Of a stretch of DNA of 64,000 bases, positions 1 to 8,921 are shown one piece after another (the first letter of the stretch is position 1; each line of letters starts with the position of its first letter). The translations under genes and the position numbers were made by a program. The notes under the pieces were generated by a model that saw only the letters and a list, made by a program, of their open reading frames with translations, was not told the DNA's origin and did no database searches. Origin of the DNA: Clostridia bacterium (lineage in GTDB: Bacteria; Bacillota; Clostridia; Oscillospirales; Acutalibacteraceae); assembly GCA_017430535.1 (NCBI GenBank), contig JAFRMR010000013.1, positions 62,001-126,000 on the forward strand, given 5' to 3'.

Positions 1-79
1 ATGGTACGGATACTGGCTATATTTGCCGCCCGAGCATCTTAGGACCTGTGAAATTAAGCGAAAAGCAAACGGACAAGAT
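1..79. repeat. Right end of a dispersed inverted-repeat element (copy A, cut by window edge)
   Basis: Bases 58-76 carry the end motif GCGAAAAGCAAACGGACAA that also closes the copies at 154-277 and 41342-41464. The upstream bases 49-57 match the copy near 41436. The remainder lies outside the window or has diverged. Confidence 0.6.
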
Positions 80-89
80 ATAGTAAAAA

Positions 90-118
90 AGAGCCTTCGG
101 GATATAACCCGGAGGCTC
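90..118. terminator. Hairpin between two repeat copies
   Basis: An 11-bp stem (91-101 with 108-118, one G-T pair) and a 6-nt loop are preceded by an A run. It could terminate transcription leftwards, but no gene in the window ends directly at it. Confidence 0.5.
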
Positions 119-153
119 TGAGTTTATTTTGGAGTAATAAGGTTGTGTTTTAT

Positions 154-277
154 TTGTCCGTTTTTGCCGCTTTTTCCTCCTCGCCGTACCTTGGTACTGT
201 CTTCGGCTGAAGAAAGCGGCATTTTCATCTTAATTTCTTCGGCCGCCTGGGCATTCAGGCGAAAAACAAACAGACAA
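154..277. repeat. Dispersed inverted-repeat element, complete copy B (124 bp)
   Basis: It starts TTGTCCGTTTTTGCC and ends GCGAAAAACAAACAGACAA, which are imperfect inverted repeats of each other. Inside, GCCGCTTTTTC pairs with GAAGAAAGCGGC, and GTACCTTGGTAC is an internal palindrome. Other copies lie at 28443-28570, 28646-28755, 41342-41464 and 41543-41662. No coding potential is supported. Confidence 0.75.
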
Positions 278-285
278 GTTAATGT

Positions 286-326
286 AAAAAAGAGCTTGCA
301 GTAATACAATACTGCAAGCTCTTTTT
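286..326 (-). terminator. Terminator of the 326-712 gene
   Basis: A 12-bp stem (292-303 with 310-321) is followed on the minus strand by a run of six T. It starts right at the stop codon of the upstream minus-strand gene. Confidence 0.85.
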
Positions 327-712
327 CATCCCTTCTCAGCCGTACCCAGCACTGCCATAAGTTCATCCCAGTTTTTCGGATAATAGCTGTTGCCTTCGGA
401 GTGCTTCGGTTCCTGATTTCTGAAACGGATATCGATGCTCCAGTGTTCACCGTCAATCAGCATATTTCCGGAAAATTCTTCCGGGTAGTCCATAACTCCG
501 CATTTGCCGAAAAGCGCATTGAAAAAGCCGTTCCACTCTTCTTCTCCGATTGTTTCGTTGCGGATAATATCCCCCGGGTACATCCCCGCTTTGGCGCAGG
601 CCGTCATTTTTCCGTCCTTCTTTTCAAGCGACAGCGAGCGTACATTCCCCATAAAGGTCATGGATTCAAATTCAAATTCCGTCACATTCTCAATAAGTTC
701 TTTTACTGTCAT
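326..712 (-). CDS. Hypothetical protein, 128 aa
   Basis: I do not recognise a family. The protein is acidic and soluble, with no signal peptide or membrane segment. It contains short alternating strands (for example residues 60-90) and several aromatic residues. The start ATG at 712 is preceded by a strong AGGAGG, and TATAAT lies further upstream at a plausible distance, with no good -35. A hairpin terminator overlaps the stop codon, so the gene appears to be monocistronic. A second frame on the opposite strand (401-742) is open, but it lacks a ribosome binding site and is treated as a shadow. Confidence 0.7.
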   Translation of the reverse strand: MTVKELIENVTEFEFESMTFMGNVRSLSLEKKDGKMTACAKAGMYPGDIIRNETIGEEEWNGFFNALFGKCGVMDYPEEFSGNMLIDGEHWSIDIRFRNQEPKHSEGNSYYPKNWDELMAVLGTAEKG

Positions 713-790
713 AATATTTTCCTCCTGTGTTTTATGCCCTGATTATAACAATAACGAATCCGCTCCTGGTCGCTTTTAAGGCGACAAAAA

Positions 791-817
791 TCCCCAACCG
801 TATTTTACGGTTGGGGG
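791..817 (-). terminator. Terminator of glyA
   Basis: A perfect 11-bp stem (792-802 with 806-816) and a 3-nt loop are followed on the minus strand by ATTTTTG. Confidence 0.9.
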
Positions 818-829
818 AAATATTATTCA

Positions 830-2080
830 TCACTCATAAAGAGGATATTTTTTGCATATACCTGCAACGGTTTCGTTGAGCATGGCTTTGTTTGCTTCAA
901 AATCGGTAATGCAAAGGTAAATGCAGTTTGCAATCACATCCATATCCTCTGCGTTAAGGCCTCTGGTGGTAACTGCCGCTGTGCCCAGGCGCACGCCGCT
1001 TGTAACAAAGGGCTTCTCCGGGTCATTGGGTACTGCGTTTTTATTTGCGGTGATGTGTATTTCATCCATTCTGTGCTCAAGCTCTTTGCCGGTAACTCCG
1101 GTGCCTCTAAGGTCAACAAGGCACAGGTGGTTGTCGGTGCCGCCGCTTACAAGGTTAACTCCTCTTGAGGTAAGGCCTTTGGCAAGGGCCGCACAGTTTT
1201 CAACAATCTTTGCCTGGTATTCTTTGAACTCGGGCTTAAGGGCTTCGCCGAAGCATACTGCCTTTGCGGCTATTATATGCATAAGGGGGCCGCCCTGGTT
1301 GCCGGGGAATATGGCCTTGTTTATTGCGGGCAGCAGCTCCTCTTTGCAGAGGATAAGTCCGCCTCTGGGGCCCCTGAGGGTTTTGTGGGTGGTGGTGGTT
1401 ACTATATCGGCATAGGGTACCGGTGAGGGGTGAAGGCCTGCGGCTACAAGGCCGGCAATGTGGGCCATATCCACCATAAACAGGGCGCCGCATTTTTTTG
1501 CTATGGAGCCCATTTTTTCAAAATCAATAATTCTGGGGTATGCGGAAGCGCCGGCTACAATAAGTTTCGGCTTCTTTTCAAGGGCAAGCTCTTCAAGAGC
1601 ATCATAATCTATATGGCCTTCATCATTAACGCCGTAGGGGATGAAATTATAGAGCTTGCCGCTGGCATTTACGGGTGAGCCGTGGGTAAGGTGGCCGCCG
1701 TGGGCAAGGCTCATGCCCAGCACCGTATCGCCGGGCTGAAGCACTGCCGCATAGGCCGCCATATTTGCCTGTGCACCGGAGTGGGCCTGAACATTGGCCG
1801 CTTCTGCGCCGAAAAGCTGCTTTGCTCTTTCAATGGCGATGTTTTCAACTATATCAACATATTCGCAGCCGCCGTAATATCTTTTGCCCGGGTAGCCCTC
1901 TGCGTATTTGTTGGTGAGCACGCTGCCCATAGCCGCCATAACTGCGGGGGAAACGATATTTTCGGAGGCGATAAGTTCAAGGTTATTCCTCTGCCTGCCA
2001 AGCTCCAGGTTCATGGCGTCGGCAACATCGGGGTCATACTTCTTAACAAATTCAATTGTGTTGAGGTAATCTGAGTACAT
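830..2080 (-). CDS. glyA: Serine hydroxymethyltransferase
   Basis: This PLP enzyme of the cytosol interconverts serine and glycine and loads one-carbon units onto tetrahydrofolate. At 416 aa it has the normal family length. It shows YPGKRYYGG (residues 63-71), the HGGHLTHG segment near 128-134, and the [14 protein letters not shown] motif whose Lys233 is the expected PLP Schiff-base residue. The gene begins 20 bp after the LCP gene on the same strand, so the two are probably cotranscribed from the promoter at 3674-3702. A strong hairpin follows the stop codon. Confidence 0.98.
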   Translation of the reverse strand: MYSDYLNTIEFVKKYDPDVADAMNLELGRQRNNLELIASENIVSPAVMAAMGSVLTNKYAEGYPGKRYYGGCEYVDIVENIAIERAKQLFGAEAANVQAHSGAQANMAAYAAVLQPGDTVLGMSLAHGGHLTHGSPVNASGKLYNFIPYGVNDEGHIDYDALEELALEKKPKLIVAGASAYPRIIDFEKMGSIAKKCGALFMVDMAHIAGLVAAGLHPSPVPYADIVTTTTHKTLRGPRGGLILCKEELLPAINKAIFPGNQGGPLMHIIAAKAVCFGEALKPEFKEYQAKIVENCAALAKGLTSRGVNLVSGGTDNHLCLVDLRGTGVTGKELEHRMDEIHITANKNAVPNDPEKPFVTSGVRLGTAAVTTRGLNAEDMDVIANCIYLCITDFEANKAMLNETVAGICKKYPLYE

Positions 2081-2100
2081 AGGAAAACACCGTCCTTTAT

Positions 2101-3603
2101 TTATTCTTCTTCGTAATATTCTGTGGTTACATCATTGTAAAAATCTTCTTCGGGTTCTGTGGACCGGGCTTCGGTTGTATATTCCCGTTGATATTCGCTG
2201 TATTCCGTCTGCCCGTTGTAATCATTATCTTCGTTTTCGCCCGGCTCATCGTTCCCTGAACCGGGACGTGTGAAAAAATTTCTTATTTTTGATGAGGATT
2301 CACCGCGGCTGGGCAGGGTGATATCCGGCCACCGGTTTCTGGTGGTATCCTCATATACATCGTCATCATCGTAGTTGTTATTGTTATAGTTATCGCTGCC
2401 GGAATAGTTGTTACGTAGCATATCAACGGCAGATATATGGTCAATGCCTATTTCTATATTAGTTGTGCCGTAAAGGGCAAGCTGAAGCTCTTTTGCAGCT
2501 TTTACATAATCCACAATCCACACAAACAGATAGCCGGAGTATGTTCTGAAGCCGTTTACGCCCTCGCGCAGCTCTTCCGCCGGCTCCACCATACCCGTTA
2601 CGGTGTAGTTGAACCATCCCTCGCTTATGGCCTGGGAGCCCAGGGCAAGAATCTCGGAGGAGCGGTAGTTGGTGGTAACATAAGGCAGGAAGGTTTCAAC
2701 AACATTGTTAAGGTCGCTTACAGATGAAGCCTTGGCATTTTTAACAACCGAAGAGATAACATTACGCTGGCGGCGGGTTCTTTCAACCTCGCTGTCCAGC
2801 TTTCTTATCCTTGAATAGATAAGGGCCCGTCTGCCGTTAAGCAGCACATTATCTCCGCTTTCAAAGCCGCCTACGGTGGTGGTACGGTTCATGTAGTTTG
2901 CTTCCGCTTCCGTTATGGGCACCGTAACGCCGCCCAAAAGGTCTATTACCTTCTCAAAGGATTTGAAATCTATGGAAACAAAGTGATCAATCTGGATTTT
3001 ATAGTTATCCGAAAGCACTTCCATTACCTTGGAAGCGCCGGCCCAGCCGTAGGAGTGGTTTGTTTTATCATAGCGGTCCTGGCCGTTAATTTCCATATAT
3101 GTGTAGGAATCCCTGAGGAATGAGCACAGGGTTATTGTTTTTGCCTTCCTGTTTACGCTGGCAAGTATCATTGAATCGGAGCGGTGAGAGCCGTCGTCAT
3201 CATCCTCGCCTATAAGCAGCACATTTATTACATTTTTGCTGTGGAGCTTTTCGCCGCCGTTCTTTGCCCAGGATTTGAGCAGATCCTTGATATCCTCGGC
3301 ATTTGATATATCGGACATAGTGGCGTAGTTGAGGTTTTCCTCTTCCTCATAAGCAAAGGTTGCATCCGGGTTGCCGAAAATACCGTCGTTGTAATTGATA
3401 AGAGACAGCATTTTTCTTATATATGCTCCGCCCATGGCGGCAACAATAAGCACAAGGCAGATTACAACGCTCAGAAATGCCTTCAGGTTTCTCTTCCTGT
3501 TTCTGAGAAAGAAGGTTTTTATTTTTCCGCCGAAATGCTTCACCTTTTCCCGGAAACCGGTGGGAACGCTCTGGCTGGAAATATCTTCAAAGTTTTTGGA
3601 CAT
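2101..3603 (-). CDS. LytR-CpsA-Psr (LCP) family cell-wall protein
   Basis: LCP proteins transfer undecaprenyl-linked glycopolymers (teichoic acids, capsule) onto peptidoglycan outside the membrane. The 500-aa protein has a basic cytoplasmic N-terminus (about residues 1-43), one membrane helix (about 44-65) and an extracellular LCP domain (about 120-340). Characteristic features are LLIGEDDD followed by [10 protein letters not shown], and an arginine-rich stretch ending in RTRRQRNVI. The C-terminal ~90 residues are an acidic, Asn/Asp/Glu/Tyr-rich low-complexity tail, which is longer than in minimal family members. GGGAGG precedes the ATG. It is the first gene of a likely two-gene unit with glyA. 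Confidence 0.92.
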   Translation of the reverse strand: MSKNFEDISSQSVPTGFREKVKHFGGKIKTFFLRNRKRNLKAFLSVVICLVLIVAAMGGAYIRKMLSLINYNDGIFGNPDATFAYEEEENLNYATMSDISNAEDIKDLLKSWAKNGGEKLHSKNVINVLLIGEDDDDGSHRSDSMILASVNRKAKTITLCSFLRDSYTYMEINGQDRYDKTNHSYGWAGASKVMEVLSDNYKIQIDHFVSIDFKSFEKVIDLLGGVTVPITEAEANYMNRTTTVGGFESGDNVLLNGRRALIYSRIRKLDSEVERTRRQRNVISSVVKNAKASSVSDLNNVVETFLPYVTTNYRSSEILALGSQAISEGWFNYTVTGMVEPAEELREGVNGFRTYSGYLFVWIVDYVKAAKELQLALYGTTNIEIGIDHISAVDMLRNNYSGSDNYNNNNYDDDDVYEDTTRNRWPDITLPSRGESSSKIRNFFTRPGSGNDEPGENEDNDYNGQTEYSEYQREYTTEARSTEPEEDFYNDVTTEYYEEE

Positions 3604-3673
3604 GTCAATCCTCCCGACAGAATAAAAGGGGGTTATTTATAAAAAGTTATAATTATCTAAAACAGTACTGCAT

Positions 3674-3702
3674 ATTATAGCATATATGCGGCTCAATGTT
3701 AA
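3674..3702 (-). promoter_or_regulatory. Sigma70-type promoter for the LCP-glyA unit
   Basis: Read on the minus strand: TTAACA (3702-3697), a 17-nt spacer ending in TGC, then TATAAT (3679-3674). The surroundings are AT-rich. The predicted leader is about 60 nt. Confidence 0.7.
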
Positions 3703-3780
3703 TATTATTTTATAATTAAAAGTAAAAAATATTTTTACGGAGTTGTAAAAAATTTTGTGTGAAAGTTACATAAAAATAAT

Positions 3781-3803
3781 TATCCGCCCAAGGGGGGCGG
3801 ATA
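3781..3803 (-). terminator. Terminator of the acyl-CoA ligase gene
   Basis: An ATCCGCCC/GGGCGGAT stem (3782-3789 with 3795-3802) is followed on the minus strand by AATTATTTTT. Confidence 0.8.
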
Positions 3804-3806
3804 TTC

Positions 3807-5519
3807 TTACTGTTTTTTGCCTTTGAGAGCGGAGTTTGCGGAGCGCTTGATCTTTGCGGTGGTGGTCATTATGAATTCTTTATCCCGCACAAAGTAGCTC
3901 TTTATCCGCTTGAATCCGGGCACCTCCCGGTTTACCTCGTTCACAACCTGCTTTATAACTGCGTCAATTTCCTCTTTGGAAGGTTCCTTATCAAGATATT
4001 CTCTTATCTCCTCTTTATCGGGATAAATCTGGGCGTGAACCTGCAGGTCTCCTTTTGAGTCGTCTTTGCCTTCAACCATAGCGGAAGCTATAAAGTTGCT
4101 GCGGCACAGGTGATATTCAAGCTCCTCGGGGTAAATATTCTTGCCGTTGGAGGTTACAATCACATTTTTGCAGCGGCCGGTTATATGGTAGTGGCCTTTT
4201 TTATCAACAAATGCAAGGTCTCCGGTGTGGAAGAAGCCGTCATCATCCATTACCTCGGCGGTTGCAGCCGGGTTGTTATAGTAGCCCAGCATAACCATAC
4301 CGCCCTTTACGCACAGCTCGCCTATGCCGTTTTCATCCTCATCGATTATCTTGGCTTCAACCCCGGGCAGAGGCACGCCGATTGAATCCGTTGAGCGAAC
4401 TCTGTCATTATTTATTATGGCAAGGGGGGCGCATTCCGTAAGGCCGTAGCCGAATATAACCTGAATTCCGAAAGCGTCAAAATCCTTTATTATTTGCGGG
4501 TCAATGGGGGCGCCGCCGCATATAATAAGGCGCATATTGCCGCCGAAGGTATCCTGAATTTCCTTGAATATGGTTTTCTTAAGATCTATGCCCACCATGC
4601 TTCCGGCTTTGCATAGGGCTTTGCCCACCTTGAATTTTATTTCGCCGTATTTCTGCTGTGAAACCTTTTTGAGTATGCGCTTATGTACGGTTTCAAGCAC
4701 CTGGGGCACAGCCACAAATACGCTGGGGTTAAATTCCTTCATATTCCTGAGCACATATTTGAAGCCCTCGCAGAATGTAACCTTGCCGCCGCAGTACGGG
4801 GCAAAGAATATCATTATGGAGCTTTCAAAAGTGTGGTGAAGGGGTAGCAGGGATATGCCGCAGTCTTCGGGGTAAATCTTAACAACTCCCATGGCGGATT
4901 TGATTTCAAAAATGAAATTATCCTGGCAGAGCATAACGCCCTTTGAAACTCCGGTGGTACCGGAGGTAAAAAGCAGGGTGCAGAGCTTGCGGGTATCCTG
5001 CTTTATATCTTTATAAAGGGTTTCGCCTTTTTTATTCAGGTTTATGCCTCTGTTTACAAAGCAGGCAAGAGTTTCAAGGTTTTCAAAACCCTTGGCGGGT
5101 TTGGATATGCAGAGAATTCTTATGCCGTTAAATCCGCTTATATCAACACGGCTCAGGAAGTGTTCATCGCATATAAGGATCTTTGAGTGCGAAACATTAA
5201 GAATGCCCTTTATATCCTCAGCCATCAGCTCCTTGTCTATGGGCACTATAACATTGCCGGAGCAGATTACCGAAAGGTATGAAAGGCAGTATTCATAGCA
5301 GTTATCGGCGCAGACGGCTATGGATGTATCCTTATAGCCCTCTTTTGCAAGGGCAGTGATAAAGCCGTTTATTTCTTCAATATAGCGGGGGAAGCTTATA
5401 TTAAAATGCTCGTTGTTTCTCTTTATTTCAAAGGCGGGCCTGTCTTTGAACAGCTCGGCGCTCTGGTCAAGCATTTCTTTTAAATCGCTGAATTCTCTTG
5501 TTTTGTAAAAGGATTCCAA
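3807..5519 (-). CDS. AMP-forming acyl-CoA synthetase (long-chain type)
   Basis: This is an ANL-superfamily ligase that adenylates a carboxylate, probably a fatty acid, and transfers it to CoA or a carrier. It shows the P-loop LLFTSGTTGVSKGVM (near residue 183), IFGYGLTECAPL, the ATP-binding HTGDLAFVD, the ITGRCKNVIVTSNGKNIYP hinge and the C-terminal lysine region TTTAKIKR. I place the start at a TTG (5519) with CGGAGG nine bases upstream, giving 570 aa. The longer frame opening at 5594 adds 25 residues unlike the family N-terminus. The exact substrate cannot be read from sequence. Confidence 0.9.
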   Translation of the reverse strand: MESFYKTREFSDLKEMLDQSAELFKDRPAFEIKRNNEHFNISFPRYIEEINGFITALAKEGYKDTSIAVCADNCYEYCLSYLSVICSGNVIVPIDKELMAEDIKGILNVSHSKILICDEHFLSRVDISGFNGIRILCISKPAKGFENLETLACFVNRGINLNKKGETLYKDIKQDTRKLCTLLFTSGTTGVSKGVMLCQDNFIFEIKSAMGVVKIYPEDCGISLLPLHHTFESSIMIFFAPYCGGKVTFCEGFKYVLRNMKEFNPSVFVAVPQVLETVHKRILKKVSQQKYGEIKFKVGKALCKAGSMVGIDLKKTIFKEIQDTFGGNMRLIICGGAPIDPQIIKDFDAFGIQVIFGYGLTECAPLAIINNDRVRSTDSIGVPLPGVEAKIIDEDENGIGELCVKGGMVMLGYYNNPAATAEVMDDDGFFHTGDLAFVDKKGHYHITGRCKNVIVTSNGKNIYPEELEYHLCRSNFIASAMVEGKDDSKGDLQVHAQIYPDKEEIREYLDKEPSKEEIDAVIKQVVNEVNREVPGFKRIKSYFVRDKEFIMTTTAKIKRSANSALKGKKQ

Positions 5520-5626
5520 AATCTGAGTCCTCCGTATCGGTTGTCGTTGATTATCTTTAATTATAAGTATAAATAAAAGAGAAATATGTTGCAAAAGAGC
5601 AAAGTATTTTTATATATTTTCGGGGG

Positions 5627-5956
5627 TTATCTGTCAAACCTGTATTTATCGTAAATCTTTTTGTAGGCAATTATAAGGGCGGGGATGCCGGCAAGGCTCC
5701 AGGCTGCCACAACAATTCCGGCGGCCTCCATCCTGAAAAGCCCCATTACAGCCGACAGCCAGAAAACGGATGAAAAGGCAATCCACATAATTCCGTTGGC
5801 TCTGTTATATTTCGGTATATCGGTTATTTCATATTCCTCAACCTTGCTGCCTGCCCAGAACCACATGGGCTTTTTACAGCGCAGGGCATATATACCTATG
5901 CCGGTAAAAAAAGCGCTGCAAGGCACCATTATGATAAGCCATATTATGTTTTCCAT
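5627..5956 (-). CDS. Small membrane protein, DUF3784-like
   Basis: The 109-aa protein has three predicted membrane helices (about residues 4-22, 55-72 and 78-96). Between the first and second lies a conserved-looking cytoplasmic or surface loop containing MWFWAGSKV and DIPKYNRANGIMW. Small three-helix proteins with this loop are common in Firmicutes and have no assigned role; the DUF3784 label is tentative. It has its own promoter at 5997-6025. Confidence 0.75.
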   Translation of the reverse strand: MENIIWLIIMVPCSAFFTGIGIYALRCKKPMWFWAGSKVEEYEITDIPKYNRANGIMWIAFSSVFWLSAVMGLFRMEAAGIVVAAWSLAGIPALIIAYKKIYDKYRFDR

Positions 5957-5996
5957 TGCACTTGCCTTCTTTCTGAAAAAACGCGATATTTTATAT

Positions 5997-6025
5997 ATTA
6001 TATCAAAAAATCAAAAAATATTCAA
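5997..6025 (-). promoter_or_regulatory. Promoter for the 5627-5956 gene
   Basis: On the minus strand: TTGAAT (6025-6020), 17-nt T-rich spacer, TATAAT (6002-5997). Confidence 0.75.
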
Positions 6026-6037
6026 CAGAATAAACAG

Positions 6038-6066
6038 CAAAAATCCCGCCCCGAGGCGGGATTTTT
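6038..6066 (-). terminator. Terminator downstream of tRNA-Gly
   Basis: An AAATCCCGCC/GGCGGGATTT stem with a 4-nt loop has T runs on both strands and sits just 3' of the tRNA. Confidence 0.85.
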
Positions 6067-6069
6067 GTA

Positions 6070-6143
6070 TGGAGCAGGGTACGGGAGTCGAACCCGCCGC
6101 TGAGGCTTGGGAAGCGTCCGTATTACCGATATACTAACCCTGC
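6070..6143 (-). tRNA. tRNA-Gly (anticodon CCC)
   Basis: A full cloverleaf can be folded. The acceptor stem GCAGGGT/ACCCTGC is perfect, the D arm is GTAT/ATAC, the anticodon loop is TTCCCAA, and the T arm is GCGGG-TTCGACT-CCCGT. The discriminator is T and CCA is encoded. The anticodon stem GACGC/GCCTC has one C-C mismatch in the middle. Confidence 0.95.
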
Positions 6144-6181
6144 AAGTCCGAGATGTATATTAACATATCGGGTTGAAAAAA

Positions 6182-7294
6182 TCAAGTTTTAAAATCAAGC
6201 GCGGCTCTGCGTGCGGCGGAATAAAGATCCTGCCTGCAGGTTTTCAGTATTTCATCAAAGGGCTTCGGCTCTTCACAGCAGAAATAAGCATTGCTTACCC
6301 CTGCGTCGAACACTTTTTCATATCTTTTGCCTTTGCTGCCGCAGATAAGGGCGACCTTTCTGCCTGCCTTTACGGCTCTTTCCGTAACACCGGAGATAAC
6401 CTTGCCCTGAAGAGACTGGCTGTCAAGCCTGCCTTCTCCTGTTATCACAAGCCCGGCCTTTGGCAGAAGAGAATCAAAGCCGGATAAATCAAGGATAAGG
6501 TTTATGCCTTTTTTAAGCTCTGCGCCGAAAAATACCGAAGCGCCCCCGCCGAATCCTCCGGCAGCTCCTGCGCCTTTCATTGAAACAACGTCTCTGCCGA
6601 GGTCCTTTTTTACAACCTCTGCAATATTGCGAAGACCCCTGTCAAGGCGAAGCACCATTTCTTTATCCGCACCCTTCTGTGGGGCAAAAACAAAGGCGGC
6701 GCCGTTTTCGCCGTAGAGCGGGTTTTCCACATCGCAGGCTGCGGTTACAGGCAGGGGGAAGGGCTGCGAAGGGGCTTTGATTGATATTATATCGCCGAGG
6801 TCTTTTCCTGCAGGATTTTCAATAAGGCCGTTTGCGGCATAAAACTTCCAGCCCAGGGCCGATGCCGCGCCGATGCCGAAATCATTGGTGGCGCTGCCGC
6901 CAAGGCCCAGTATTATCTCTTTTGCGCCGTTTTCAAGGGCGTGAAGCATAAGCTCACCAACACCTTTTGTGGTGGCGGTTTCCGGGTTTTCCCTGCCGAG
7001 GGCAAGGGGAAGGCCTGCGCAGGAGGCGGTTTCAATCACTGCCGCACCCCTTTGGGCGAGCAGATATTCCGCCGTAAGTTTTTCGCCGAAAACCCCGGTT
7101 ACCTCCGCCTGTATCATCCTGCCGGGGCAGATGCTTTCAAGGCAGGCGCAAAGGCCCTCGCCGCCGTCTGCCAGGGGCAGCTTTTTAACTGCACAGTCCG
7201 GCATAACATCGGTGAAGGCTTTTTCGATTATATCGCACACCTCAAGGGCACTCAGGGTGCCCTTGAAGGAGTCGGGAGCGATAATTATATTCAT
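6182..7294 (-). CDS. Glycerate kinase
   Basis: This is a GarK/GlxK-family kinase that phosphorylates D-glycerate, feeding it into lower glycolysis. At 370 aa it has normal length. The N-terminal IIIAPDSFKGTLSA signature, KLPLADGGEGLCACL, the GLGGSATNDFGIGAASALG glycine-rich segment and VITGEGRLDSQSLQGK are all present. The start codon lies one base after the M20 peptidase stop, so the two are translationally coupled. Whether the product is 2- or 3-phosphoglycerate cannot be decided here. Confidence 0.95.
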   Translation of the reverse strand: MNIIIAPDSFKGTLSALEVCDIIEKAFTDVMPDCAVKKLPLADGGEGLCACLESICPGRMIQAEVTGVFGEKLTAEYLLAQRGAAVIETASCAGLPLALGRENPETATTKGVGELMLHALENGAKEIILGLGGSATNDFGIGAASALGWKFYAANGLIENPAGKDLGDIISIKAPSQPFPLPVTAACDVENPLYGENGAAFVFAPQKGADKEMVLRLDRGLRNIAEVVKKDLGRDVVSMKGAGAAGGFGGGASVFFGAELKKGINLILDLSGFDSLLPKAGLVITGEGRLDSQSLQGKVISGVTERAVKAGRKVALICGSKGKRYEKVFDAGVSNAYFCCEEPKPFDEILKTCRQDLYSAARRAALDFKT

Positions 7295-7295
7295 A

Positions 7296-8774
7296 TTATT
7301 CTGCGGAGGCCTGCCTGATGTATCTCTTGAAGAAAGCTACACCGGGGCCTATAGCTTCGCAGGGTATTCTTTCGTTTGTGCCGTGGGTGCAGAGCAGCAG
7401 GTCAACCCCGGCCTTGTAGGGAGAGTAGCGGTAAATATTCTCGCATACGGGCTCATAGTTGCAGGCATCCGTGCCGCCCATAACAAGGTACGGGGAAACT
7501 ATATTATTGCTGTCTTCCTGCATGCAGATTGTTTTAATAATGTTGAAGGCTCTGGAATCCGTGGGTGAGAAGGTGGATGCCTCTTTTGCCTTGAGGATTT
7601 TAACCTCAATATTCTTGTTCCTTACAACCTTATGGATATGCTTTATAACATCATCAATGGTAACGCCGGGCATCATCCTGAAATTTACAACTATGCTTGC
7701 CTTCTGGGGCAGAACATTTGCGGCAGGGCTGCCCTGGGCCATGGTGATTCCGGTGGTGGTCCTTACCATAGAGGCCGCAGGGGGAATCTGCTTCATAATC
7801 TCTTTAACTACGGGCTTCATATAGTTAAGGTTGCAGGCTACAAGGCGTACGGGATAAGTGCAGTTTCTGCCTATCTGGCTGAAAAGCTCGGTGATAAAGG
7901 GCATAAGTTCGGCGGAAAACTGGTTGTTTTCAAGGTCTTTTATTACATCCGCCATCTTGCCCAGAGCCGTATGCTTGGGGGGCTGAGATGAGTGGCCGCC
8001 GGTGGCGCCCAGGCTTATTTCAACATCGCAGTAGCCTTTTTCGGCAATGCCTATGCCTACAAGCTGTTTATTCTCAATAACGCCCTTAACATTTACGGGC
8101 AGTATGGCGCCGCCCTCGTCAACTATTGCGTCAAGGTGAATGCCCCTCTCTTTGAGCAGCAGCATCATGGATTTTGCGCCGCCGCACTCGTTGGCAACAA
8201 CCTCTTCATCCTGACCGAAAAGCAGGTAAACATCCCTTTTCGGCTGAAAGCCCTCTTCAAGGAGGGTTTCAACGGCTTCCATAACACCCATAAGGTGGTT
8301 TTTCATATCAAGTGCGCCTCTGCCCCAGATAAATTCGCCGTCATTGAATCCGCCGAAGGGCTCGTGGGTCCAGTCGCCTTCGGTGCCTTCGGAAATGGGC
8401 ACAACATCCTGGTGGGCCAGCATTGCAATGGGGTCAAGGTCGCTTCTTGTGCCCTTCCATCTGTACATAAGGCTGGCTTCGCATACAACCTCTTTCTCAA
8501 GGGTTTTGTGTATAAGGGGGAAAGCTTCCTCAAGAAAAGCGTGAAATTTTTCAAACTGGGTGAAATCCACCTTCTCCTTTTCAGGGTAGCTGATTGTGGG
8601 TATGGAGATTGCCTTGCTCAGGTGCTCCATAGCTCTTTCAACATCAACCTTTTCTTCGGAGGGGGTGCCGTAATCAACTTTTTCGGGCACGAATTTCCGG
8701 GCCCTTACGGCATTTACTGCCGAGGCTGCTCCGAGAACGCCAAGAACTGCGGCTGTTTTGATTTGCTTTTTCAT
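7296..8774 (-). CDS. M20-family metallopeptidase (PM20D1/carboxypeptidase-like)
   Basis: This is a zinc-dependent exopeptidase or N-acyl-amino-acid hydrolase. The 492-aa protein begins with a short hydrophobic stretch (residues 7-23, Ala/Val-rich) that could be a signal anchor. Metal-binding and catalytic features follow in order: MLAHQDVVPI, GRGALDMKNHLMGVMEA, GQDEEVVANE, the dimerisation domain starting near ATGGHSSQPP, and VMGGTDACNYEPVC. It is the first gene of a two-gene unit with glycerate kinase and has its own promoter, divergent from truB. The physiological substrate is unknown. Confidence 0.92.
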   Translation of the reverse strand: MKKQIKTAAVLGVLGAASAVNAVRARKFVPEKVDYGTPSEEKVDVERAMEHLSKAISIPTISYPEKEKVDFTQFEKFHAFLEEAFPLIHKTLEKEVVCEASLMYRWKGTRSDLDPIAMLAHQDVVPISEGTEGDWTHEPFGGFNDGEFIWGRGALDMKNHLMGVMEAVETLLEEGFQPKRDVYLLFGQDEEVVANECGGAKSMMLLLKERGIHLDAIVDEGGAILPVNVKGVIENKQLVGIGIAEKGYCDVEISLGATGGHSSQPPKHTALGKMADVIKDLENNQFSAELMPFITELFSQIGRNCTYPVRLVACNLNYMKPVVKEIMKQIPPAASMVRTTTGITMAQGSPAANVLPQKASIVVNFRMMPGVTIDDVIKHIHKVVRNKNIEVKILKAKEASTFSPTDSRAFNIIKTICMQEDSNNIVSPYLVMGGTDACNYEPVCENIYRYSPYKAGVDLLLCTHGTNERIPCEAIGPGVAFFKRYIRQASAE

Positions 8775-8807
8775 TTTTTCACCTTCCTGCAGATAGTTTA
8801 CCTTAAA

Positions 8808-8836
8808 ATTATAAAATAATGCGGTAAAAAAATCAA
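8808..8836 (-). promoter_or_regulatory. Promoter for the M20 peptidase-glycerate kinase unit
   Basis: On the minus strand: TTGATT (8836-8831), 17-nt spacer, TATAAT (8813-8808). AGGAAGGTGA precedes the ATG. It is divergent from the truB promoter. Confidence 0.75.
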
Positions 8837-8848
8837 TAGCATTTTAGG

Positions 8849-8877
8849 TTGACACCGGGGCAGGGGGATAATATAAT
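8849..8877 (+). promoter_or_regulatory. Consensus sigma70 promoter for truB
   Basis: Perfect TTGACA (8849-8854), 17-nt G-rich spacer, perfect TATAAT (8872-8877), 45 bp before the truB start. Confidence 0.92.
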
Positions 8878-8921
8878 CACAGTTAAGATATTTAAGTAAA
8901 AAAAGCGGAAGGAGGGTAAAG

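Noticed and set aside
124..456. Open frame on the minus strand overlapping repeat copy B and the start of the 326-712 gene's end
   Set aside because: It runs through a structured repeat and a terminator and lacks a ribosome binding site.
921..1415. Long frame antisense to glyA
   Set aside because: Shadow of a strongly supported gene; no ribosome binding site or family match. Many similar antisense frames (for example over hypB, polC and rseP) were rejected for the same reason.
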